The notes under the pieces were generated by a model that was given only the letters and a program-made list of their open reading frames with translations, was not told where the DNA came from and did not search any database. From positions 744,001 to 808,000 of the forward strand of contig NZ_JAAOBY010000001.1 of NCBI RefSeq assembly GCF_011365745.1: 64,000 bases of DNA, written 5' to 3'. Both the position numbers and the translations under genes were made by a program. Positions 24,719-31,439 of the stretch are shown here, piece by piece. Position 1 is the stretch's first letter, and each line of letters starts with the position of its first letter. The stretch comes from Flavobacterium turcicum. GTDB lineage: Bacteria > Bacteroidota > Bacteroidia > Flavobacteriales > Flavobacteriaceae.

Positions 24719-26386
24719 CTAAATATTTTTTGAATCAAGTTGTATGATGCCATTTTGCATGGTTATTCTTCGTGTGCATTTTGTTTTCCAATACGGATTT
24801 TTAGAGGAAACAATGATGGTCCATTTATGTGAATCGGCCGTAATGAAATCAATAATTTCATTAGCCACTTTTTCGTCCATTACATCCGTTGGGTCTTCGT
24901 AAAACAAAATTTTTGGCTTGTGAATGATGCTTCGTGCCAAAAGTACTTTTTGAGCATTAGATGAAGAAAGTTGCTTGCCCTCCGGAAAAATAGGAGTATC
25001 AAGACCTTTTGGTAAAGCTTTGATAAAACCCGATAATTGAACGCCATCAATTGCCCATTTTAAATCCTCAGTTTTGATACTTGGATCATTAAAGGTTATG
25101 TTTTCTAGCAAAGTCCCTTCAAAAGGAGTTTCGCCCGAAATGATAGTGCCAATTTGAGATCGGTATTGTTTTAAATTTATTTTCTTGAATGTATCGTCAT
25201 TTATATAAAAAGCGCCAGAAGTTGGTTGTAATAAACCTGAAAGGATTCGGATAAGTGTCGTTTTTCCTGATCCGTTAGCGCCATCAATTACAATTTTTTC
25301 ACCTTGTTCGATTTTGATCGATAAAGATTGTAAAATTTCGATTGGAGAGTCAGGGAATTTAAAGCTTAAATTTTCAGTTTCTAATGCTATCCTGTTGTAG
25401 CAGGTATCGCTATCAAACCCAACTTCTTCCTCCAGATTTAAATCGGTTACCTGCCCGATTTTTTCAACTGAAGTCAGTACATCATAAAAAGTTTCAAGAC
25501 CTAAAATGATTTTTTCAACCGAATTAATAACCAAAAGGATAATAATTTCTGCAGCAACAAATTGACCAATGTTCATTTGTTGTGATAAAACTAAGAAACC
25601 ACCAATTGATAATAAACTGGCCGTGATTATTACTTTAAAAAGGATCAATTGCGTAAATTGTCTTTGGATAACTTTAAAGTGTTTTTCGCGATAGTTTAAA
25701 TAATCGGACACAATAGTATTGTTTTTTTGAAGTCCGAAATTATAATTCAAATCGTTTTTAAAACTAAAGCTATTTCGTGCCATTTCTTGCAACCAACCTG
25801 CAACTTTGTATTTGAATTTAGATTCTTTTAAACTGGTTTCAAGACCTGAATTGTAGGAGAATTTAAATATGAAGTACAAAAGCAAAAAGAGTAAAAGTCC
25901 AAAAACTATAAAATACGGATGGTAAAGTGAGAGTAAAATGATTCCAAAAGCGATTTGTAATAATGCTGCTGAGAAATCAATTAGTAATTTAGAGGTTCCT
26001 TTTTGAATAGTCAAAGTATCAAAAAATCGATTGGCTAATTCTGGCGGGTAGGTATTGTACAAAGCCTCAGTTTTTATTTTAGGAAGTCGAGCCCCAAATT
26101 CAAATGAGGAGCGAACAAATATTTTTTGCTGTAAATTCTCGGTGATTCGCAATTGCATTAAAGATAAAATACCAACAAGTGCTACTCCAAATACTACTAA
26201 TATTATCAAGACAATCCAAGAGGCACTAACTCGACCTGATTGTATGAAATTGGTAATGGCCTGAATTCCTAATGGCAACGACAAGCTAATTAAACCTGCG
26301 AAGATGGCATAGAAAAATATTTGATAAACATCTTTTTTATCTAACGAAAGTAAGTTGTAAAATCTACGTAACGGTGTTTTTTTCAT
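24719..26386 (-). CDS. ABC exporter, fused membrane and ATP-binding domains, with altered catalytic motifs
   Basis: The 555-residue protein has an ABC exporter membrane domain (helices between residues 20 and 290) and a C-terminal nucleotide-binding domain. There is no N-terminal C39 peptidase domain. Walker A is intact (GANGSGKTT, about 369-377). The other motifs depart from the norm: the Q-loop glutamine is missing (IISGETPFEGT), the signature reads LSSSN instead of LSGGQ, Walker B with the catalytic glutamate reads FYEDP instead of the usual DEP, and the H-loop histidine is replaced in IIVSSKNP. With HlyD and TolC partners it should drive export, but its ATPase may be weak or unusual. Confidence 0.9.
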   Translation of the reverse strand: MKKTPLRRFYNLLSLDKKDVYQIFFYAIFAGLISLSLPLGIQAITNFIQSGRVSASWIVLIILVVFGVALVGILSLMQLRITENLQQKIFVRSSFEFGARLPKIKTEALYNTYPPELANRFFDTLTIQKGTSKLLIDFSAALLQIAFGIILLSLYHPYFIVFGLLLFLLLYFIFKFSYNSGLETSLKESKFKYKVAGWLQEMARNSFSFKNDLNYNFGLQKNNTIVSDYLNYREKHFKVIQRQFTQLILFKVIITASLLSIGGFLVLSQQMNIGQFVAAEIIILLVINSVEKIILGLETFYDVLTSVEKIGQVTDLNLEEEVGFDSDTCYNRIALETENLSFKFPDSPIEILQSLSIKIEQGEKIVIDGANGSGKTTLIRILSGLLQPTSGAFYINDDTFKKINLKQYRSQIGTIISGETPFEGTLLENITFNDPSIKTEDLKWAIDGVQLSGFIKALPKGLDTPIFPEGKQLSSSNAQKVLLARSIIHKPKILFYEDPTDVMDEKVANEIIDFITADSHKWTIIVSSKNPYWKTKCTRRITMQNGIIQLDSKNI

Positions 26387-26392
26387 AGTTGT

Positions 26393-27064
26393 TTATATTG
26401 CAATTTTTTCTACTAAATCAAGGTAAAAATCAGTAGGTGATACTGATTCATTACAATTAGTAATTGTTTTTAAATGGTCTTTTAGAAAGTGTTGGTGTAA
26501 GGCGCCTTCTACAATTGATGAAGCTAAACTTTTAGCATACAAATAATTTGGATTGACAAGCGCTATCATCTCGATTAAGCGATTTATGATTCGTTTGTAA
26601 ACCAAGAAAAAGCCTTCCTTATTTTCCTCATCAACTTCTTTGGTTAATAAGGTTTTGGTAAACTCTGCAATGATGATCTTGTTCAAGATAGATTCGTTGA
26701 TATGTGCAGTGGTCGAATCGTCTTCTATTTTTTCAGTAACTATTACAATTGCTTTTTTTAATTTTTCTAGTGGATCTAGAATGTTGTTGGTCGCGAAAAC
26801 TAATTTGTATTCAATCCATCCCCAATACCATGAAGATAAGTACAGCATTAATTTATGCTTGCTTTCAAAATATCGGTAAATAGAACTTTCGTTTGAACCA
26901 ATTGATTCACCTAATTTTTTAAAAGTAAAATTTTCAAAACCAATTTGATCAATCATCAAAATACTGTGTTCGATAATCTTTTTACCCAAGGCTGAAGTTT
27001 CAGGGTTTTTAACGTATAGTTTTTCGTTGACTGAGATAATTATATTTGTTAAAATGGAATCCAT
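26393..27064 (-). CDS. TetR-family transcriptional regulator
   Basis: The 223-residue protein has an N-terminal helix-turn-helix typical of TetR (IGFENFTFKKLGESIGSNES then SIYRYFESKHKLMLYLSSWY), and an all-helical C-terminal ligand domain. It is the first gene of the efflux operon, with only 6 bases before the ABC gene, so it most likely represses its own operon and responds to a transported compound. The leucine-rich repeat gene lies 39 bases upstream on the same strand and may be part of the same transcript. The operator was not identified. Confidence 0.9.
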   Translation of the reverse strand: MDSILTNIIISVNEKLYVKNPETSALGKKIIEHSILMIDQIGFENFTFKKLGESIGSNESSIYRYFESKHKLMLYLSSWYWGWIEYKLVFATNNILDPLEKLKKAIVIVTEKIEDDSTTAHINESILNKIIIAEFTKTLLTKEVDEENKEGFFLVYKRIINRLIEMIALVNPNYLYAKSLASSIVEGALHQHFLKDHLKTITNCNESVSPTDFYLDLVEKIAI

Positions 27065-27103
27065 TAGAGGTATTTTTGCTGAATAAAAGGGATGTTCGTT
27101 TTT

Positions 27104-27736
27104 TTAAAAATTGATTTTAAAGCCAAAATTAGTATTTCTAGTATCTTGTAAATCAACTTTGATTTTGTTCCCTTTTAAATCAAGGTATTTCAAATGATCT
27201 AAAGTTTTAATCACTGGAATGCTTTGCAGTTGATTATTTCCTAGATATAAATTTTCAAGATTTTTGAAGTTTAAAATCTCATCGGGTAATGTAGTAAGTT
27301 TGTCTCCCTCTAGATGTAGTGATTTTAAATTAGGTAATTTGGCTAAAATGGAAAGTGTTTTGGGCACATCCATCTTTTTGTCATCGTTTAAAACTATTTC
27401 TTCTAAATTAGATAACTCCCAGAAATTAGCAGGTAAAACGCTGAAATCATTGCCACTCAAATCTATTTTTTTAAGAGATTTTAGCGTACTTATTCCTGTG
27501 GGAATTTCATTTAAATGGTCATTTTTTAACGTAAGGTATTCTAAATTGGTAAATTTTGACCAATCAATGGTATTGAATTTTAGTTTTTGATTACTTAAAT
27601 TCAAATTGATAATTTGTTCCGGATGTTGCAGCGCCTCCTCAAGATTGGTGTATTCCTTGTTTGATTCGGTTTTGATTTGTGCAAAAATTGAGGAATTGTA
27701 AATACAAAGAAACGCGAGCAAAAGTACTTTTTTCAT
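27104..27736 (-). CDS. Secreted leucine-rich repeat protein
   Basis: The 210-residue protein has a signal peptide (MKKVLLLAFLCIYNSSIFAQ) and about six leucine-rich repeats of roughly 23 residues, for example LKSLKKIDLSGNDFSVLPAN and LENLYLGNNQLQSIPVI. Such short LRR proteins usually bind other proteins or glycans at the surface or in the periplasm. No C-terminal sorting domain or other domain is seen. It is preceded by a TACCTTTG box and lies directly upstream of the TetR gene. Confidence 0.85.
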   Translation of the reverse strand: MKKVLLLAFLCIYNSSIFAQIKTESNKEYTNLEEALQHPEQIINLNLSNQKLKFNTIDWSKFTNLEYLTLKNDHLNEIPTGISTLKSLKKIDLSGNDFSVLPANFWELSNLEEIVLNDDKKMDVPKTLSILAKLPNLKSLHLEGDKLTTLPDEILNFKNLENLYLGNNQLQSIPVIKTLDHLKYLDLKGNKIKVDLQDTRNTNFGFKINF

Positions 27737-27759
27737 TTTTCAACTATTTACGGTTTTTA

Positions 27760-27767
27760 CAAAGGTA
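27760..27767 (-). promoter_or_regulatory. -7 box for the leucine-rich repeat gene
   Basis: TACCTTTG on the minus strand, about 24 bases before the ATG, matches TAnnTTTG. A TTG (as CAA at 27793-27795) is 25 bp away, slightly beyond the normal spacing. Confidence 0.45.
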
Positions 27768-27843
27768 TCAAGAAGGTTAATAGTAACACTATCAATATGG
27801 TGTTTTTAACTTTAATTTAATAATCGAGTATGTAGCGTTGTAA

Positions 27844-27894
27844 AAATTTCAAGTGGCTGCTTGCGCAATTCATGGCTTGCAGCCCTTGAGATTT
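27844..27894 (-). terminator. Terminator of the carbonic anhydrase-DUF2490 operon
   Basis: A long imperfect hairpin (arms GGCTGC/GCAGCC plus AAATTTCAAG/CTTGAGATTT) with an 18-base loop begins at the DUF2490 stop and is followed on the minus strand by a T-run. Confidence 0.65.
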
Positions 27895-28669
27895 ACTTTT
27901 TTGTGGCATCAATATTTATAATGGTGTTCAATATGAAACCATTGTTGTTTTGAAAAACATTGCGTTGCTCTATTTCTCGGCCTAATTGGACGGTTTGGTT
28001 CAAGTAGCCAGCCTCTAAACGAAGTTGATTGTTGAACTTGTATCCTAACAAAAGTCCTAACCTGTTTTGATCAAATATATTTTCATTTACATTCTTCCCA
28101 AAACCAATTAAGATTTCATTATACGCAGCAAGGTAAGGTGTATGGTCTGCAATACTGGTTCCTTTTAATGGCACTTGTACGCGAAGCATATAGCGCAAGC
28201 GATGCAATAACAAATATTCGTCTTCACGTTCTAATTCAGCATTGGTGTAGCGGCCAACAAAACGTTGCTCTAGCATAAAGCGATGCGAAATATCTACGAG
28301 CGCAAGTTTATCTGTTAATGTAGCCATTTGAAAAATGCGATGCTCGGTAAAGTCCTTACCAAAACCATTTATAGGAAAATCTCCGTAAGGTTGTGTTTCG
28401 ATCCAAGCGTAACCTAATCGAAGTTGTAATTTTGGATTTGCTTGATAATTGAGTCCAACACGCAATAATCCTTGTAATGGGTCCTGAATGTAGTTGTCAC
28501 GACGCCACTGATATTCAGAATGGATACTGTACTTGTCGCTAATTTTTACGGCACCAAAGTAGCCTAGCCAGCCTATTTGGTTGCGATCAGTAATGCGGGT
28601 ATTTTGCGAAAAAGTCCTGTTGCCTACTAGAGACAACAGGGCTAAAAAAAGAATTGCGTTTTTTTTCAT
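27893..28669 (-). CDS. DUF2490 outer-membrane beta-barrel-like protein
   Basis: The 258-residue protein has a signal peptide (ending FSQ) and alternating beta-strand sequence (HSEYQWRRDNYIQDPLQGLL, LRLEAGYLNQTVQLGREI), as in DUF2490, a predicted small outer-membrane barrel family. Its start codon overlaps the carbonic anhydrase stop by one base (TAATG), so the two are co-translated. The pairing may mean an envelope role linked to the anhydrase, but no function is known for DUF2490. Confidence 0.8.
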   Translation of the reverse strand: MKKNAILFLALLSLVGNRTFSQNTRITDRNQIGWLGYFGAVKISDKYSIHSEYQWRRDNYIQDPLQGLLRVGLNYQANPKLQLRLGYAWIETQPYGDFPINGFGKDFTEHRIFQMATLTDKLALVDISHRFMLEQRFVGRYTNAELEREDEYLLLHRLRYMLRVQVPLKGTSIADHTPYLAAYNEILIGFGKNVNENIFDQNRLGLLLGYKFNNQLRLEAGYLNQTVQLGREIEQRNVFQNNNGFILNTIINIDATKK

Positions 28670-29436
28670 TATTTTTTGAGTTGTGGTAAGTTATGTAAAG
28701 TTTCTTGTAAAAACTCTACTTTTCCGGTGTGAATATCATAAACCGCTCCTACTATTAAAATTTCACCGTTTACGTATTTTTTGTGCAAGATAGGTTCTAA
28801 ATCTCTTAAGTTATTAACCTGATCAATCACATTTTGTCTTACAGAATTGTTAACTGCGTTACCTGGTAAATGAGCACATTTTGCTACTGCTGGTTTGATT
28901 TCATTGATTAAGGTTACAATATGTCCTGGAACATTTTCTGGACGCTCTACAGCTGCTGCAACTGCGCCACATTCTGTGTGCCCCAGCACAACAATCAGTT
29001 TTGTTTTTAATTTTAAAGTAGCAAATTCCATGCTCCCATATGATGCCGCCGCCGATACTTGTCCTGCGGTACGAATGATGAACAAATCTCCAAGACCTTG
29101 ATCAAAAATCATTTCGTTTGGTACTCGTGAATCAGAGCAAGCTACAATTGTTGCAAAAGGCTCCTGTCCGTTTTCAAGTTTTTTGATAGTCTCCATGTTT
29201 TGCCTTGGTTTGATGCTCTTGCCTTCAACAAAACGTTTGTTGCCGCCTATTAATTTTTTGAGTGCAATTCGAGGATCAGCATACGCTGAATCTCTATTGA
29301 CTACATAATGTTCTTTTCTCCATTGCACAGAATCAATGGCTACTTTTTTGTTTTTGATTTTTTTTAATTGCTTATCCTGAGCATAGCTTGATACAGATAA
29401 GGACAAACACGTGAGCAATAAAAGCATTGTTTTCAT
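28669..29436 (-). CDS. Exported beta-class carbonic anhydrase
   Basis: The enzyme interconverts CO2 and bicarbonate. The 255-residue protein has a signal peptide (MKTMLLLLTCLSLSVSSYAQ), so it acts outside the cytoplasm, whereas many beta-type enzymes are cytoplasmic. The zinc ligands are clear: cysteine and aspartate in VACSDSRVPNE and histidine and cysteine in LGHTECGAVAAA, with the intervening GLGDLFIIRTAGQ. It is the first gene of a two-gene operon with DUF2490. A TACATTTG box lies upstream. Confidence 0.94.
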   Translation of the reverse strand: MKTMLLLLTCLSLSVSSYAQDKQLKKIKNKKVAIDSVQWRKEHYVVNRDSAYADPRIALKKLIGGNKRFVEGKSIKPRQNMETIKKLENGQEPFATIVACSDSRVPNEMIFDQGLGDLFIIRTAGQVSAAASYGSMEFATLKLKTKLIVVLGHTECGAVAAAVERPENVPGHIVTLINEIKPAVAKCAHLPGNAVNNSVRQNVIDQVNNLRDLEPILHKKYVNGEILIVGAVYDIHTGKVEFLQETLHNLPQLKK

Positions 29437-29472
29437 ACTATTAAAATATTAGTTGTACATTTTTATTTGATA

Positions 29473-29480
29473 CAAATGTA
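29473..29480 (-). promoter_or_regulatory. -7 box for the carbonic anhydrase operon
   Basis: TACATTTG on the minus strand, about 37 bases before the ATG, fits TAnnTTTG; no good -33 TTG. Confidence 0.4.
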
Positions 29481-29571
29481 ATTAAAAATAATAGTATTAC
29501 TATCGATAATAATTATTTAACTTTTATTTGTGTATTGATTAATCTCAATTATTATAGTGAGGAATAAAAAA

Positions 29572-29604
29572 AGGAGCTGTTCAAAATTACTTTTGACAAC
29601 TCCT
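29572..29604 (-). terminator. Terminator of the gpmI-lipoprotein operon
   Basis: An imperfect stem (29572-29586 with 29591-29604, one bulge) is followed on the minus strand by a seven-base T-run, 23 bases after the small lipoprotein gene. Confidence 0.75.
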
Positions 29605-29626
29605 AGATTTTTATTTATTGTTTGGT

Positions 29627-29785
29627 CTATCGTGGCTCACCGTTTTTACCGGGAGCGCCATTTTTTCCATTCTCGGTTCCTATTGCATCTGATCCATTCT
29701 CGCCAGGGCTACCGTCTTTGCCTGTTTTAAGTGAGATGCAACTAGCCAAAGTGATACTTAACAGCGCAATGATGTACTTTTTCAT
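29627..29785 (-). CDS. 52-residue collagen-like lipoprotein
   Basis: The ATG at 29785 overlaps the gpmI stop in an ATGA arrangement, so it is probably translated by reinitiation. The peptide has a lipoprotein signal (MKKYIIALLSITLASC; lipobox LASC, lipidated Cys16). The mature part is almost entirely collagen-like Gly-X-Y triplets with one out-of-register patch: GKD GSP GEN GSD, then AIGTEN, then GKN GAP GKN GEP. It ends just before a terminator. The repeat register, lipobox, coupled start and terminator support a real gene. The function is unknown; it may be a small surface or periplasmic lipoprotein. Confidence 0.78.
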   Translation of the reverse strand: MKKYIIALLSITLASCISLKTGKDGSPGENGSDAIGTENGKNGAPGKNGEPR

Positions 29786-31299
29786 AGTAGAGAGTTACAA
29801 GTCATTACCGCAGGTTTTTCAATACCCATCAATTCAAGTATTGTTGGGGCTATATCACCTAAAACTCCGTCGTGAACGTTTCTTATTTCTTTGTCTACCA
29901 ATAAAAACGGAACTGGATTGGTGGTGTGTGCGGTATTGGGGCTACCGTCAGGGTTAATCATCGTTTCGCAATTTCCATGATCAGCAATTACAAGTGTAGT
30001 GTAGCTGTGAGCTAGAGCTGTTGTAATGACTTTTTCTACGCATTTATCAACTGCTTCACAGGCCTGAATTGCTGCGCTCATGATTCCGGTATGTCCTACC
30101 ATATCGCCATTGGCAAAGTTCAAACAGACAAAATCAACTTCTTCTTTTTCTAACTCAGGAATCAATGCTTCAGTTAATTCATAGGCACTCATCTGGGGTT
30201 GTAAATCGTAAGTGGCTACTTTTGGTGAGTTTTTTAAAATTCGGCTTTCACCAATGAATGGCTGCTCTCTACCACCCGAAAAAAAGAAAGTTACGTGTGG
30301 ATATTTCTCTGTTTCTGCAATTCGAATTTGTTTTTTGTTGGCTTTTTCGAGCACTTCACCTAGTGTTTCGGTGATATTATCTTTGTTGTAAACTACTTTA
30401 ACGTTGGTATAGGTTTCGTCATAATTTGTTAACGTAACATAATACAAGTTTAGTTTGTGCATGTTTTGTTCGTGACAATCCATTTGGCATAAAACCTCTG
30501 TAAGTTCGCGCCCTCTATCAGTTCTGAAATTAAAAAACACTACCACATCATCCTCTTCAATTAATGCAAGCGGTTGATGACATTCGTTAACCATTACAAT
30601 CGGATTGATGAATTCATCGGTAATATTTTCATCATAACTGGCTGCTATCGACGCTGCTGCATCAGTCGATGGAGTTCCAACACCATTAACCATTAAATCG
30701 TAAGCAAGTTTTACGCGTTCCCAACGTCTGTCTCGGTCCATTGCGTAATAACGGCCAATTACAGAGGCAATTTTTACTTTAGTAGGAGCAATATAGTCTT
30801 GAAGATCTTGAATGTATTTTTTTCCTGATTTAGGATCAACATCGCGTCCGTCAGTAAAAGCGTGTACGTATACATTTTCAAGTCCGTATTCTTGTGTGGC
30901 ATCAATCAATCCGCGTAAATGCGAGGTGTGTGAGTGTACTCCTCCGTCAGATACAAGACCTAAAAAATGTACTTTTTTATTATTCATTTTAGCATAGGTG
31001 AAGGCATCAATAAGTACTTGCTCTTTTGCAAGTGTACCGTGTGCTACCGCTAAATTAATTTTTGCTAAATCTTGGTAAACAATACGTCCTGCGCCAAGAT
31101 TCATGTGGCCTACTTCGCTATTACCCATTTGTCCTTCTGGTAGGCCAACATTTAAGCCATCGGTGCGCAATTGCGCACTAGGATAGTTCACATACAAACG
31201 ATTTATAAACGGTACATGAGCGTTGTCAATTGCAGATACTTTCGGGTCGGGTGATTTTCCCCAACCGTCCAAAATCATTAGAATTACTTTCTTATTCAT
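29782..31299 (-). CDS. gpmI: 2,3-bisphosphoglycerate-independent phosphoglycerate mutase
   Basis: This glycolytic enzyme interconverts 3- and 2-phosphoglycerate using manganese and a phosphoserine intermediate. The product is 505 residues from the ATG at 31299 (MNKKVILMILDGWGKSPDPK); the frame extension to 31362 is not conserved. The metal-binding aspartate is in LDGWG, the catalytic serine in GQMGNSEVGH, and later ligands in NFANGDMVGHTG and VIADHGNCE. It is followed, with a 4-base overlap, by the small collagen-like lipoprotein gene. A TACCTTTG box lies 17 bases upstream of the ATG. Confidence 0.96.
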   Translation of the reverse strand: MNKKVILMILDGWGKSPDPKVSAIDNAHVPFINRLYVNYPSAQLRTDGLNVGLPEGQMGNSEVGHMNLGAGRIVYQDLAKINLAVAHGTLAKEQVLIDAFTYAKMNNKKVHFLGLVSDGGVHSHTSHLRGLIDATQEYGLENVYVHAFTDGRDVDPKSGKKYIQDLQDYIAPTKVKIASVIGRYYAMDRDRRWERVKLAYDLMVNGVGTPSTDAAASIAASYDENITDEFINPIVMVNECHQPLALIEEDDVVVFFNFRTDRGRELTEVLCQMDCHEQNMHKLNLYYVTLTNYDETYTNVKVVYNKDNITETLGEVLEKANKKQIRIAETEKYPHVTFFFSGGREQPFIGESRILKNSPKVATYDLQPQMSAYELTEALIPELEKEEVDFVCLNFANGDMVGHTGIMSAAIQACEAVDKCVEKVITTALAHSYTTLVIADHGNCETMINPDGSPNTAHTTNPVPFLLVDKEIRNVHDGVLGDIAPTILELMGIEKPAVMTCNSLL

Positions 31300-31315
31300 C
31301 TGTTTTAGTTTTAAA

Positions 31316-31323
31316 CAAAGGTA
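31316..31323 (-). promoter_or_regulatory. -7 box for gpmI
   Basis: TACCTTTG on the minus strand, 17 bases before the ATG at 31299, fits TAnnTTTG and supports the shorter start; no clear -33. Confidence 0.45.
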
Positions 31324-31439
31324 AAGTATTTCTAAAAATCTTGAGGAACATGAAAACCACAATTGCGTAATAGCTTAAATAGCTTTACAAAAAATGATAA
31401 TTCTTTTATTTGCAGTTGTAATTTTTAAAATTAATGCAG

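Noticed and set aside
29622..29957. A 111-codon plus-strand frame over the end of gpmI and the small lipoprotein gene
   Set aside because: Proline- and glycine-rich composition is the antisense of the collagen-like repeat and of gpmI; no start signal or family, and the minus-strand genes explain the sequence.
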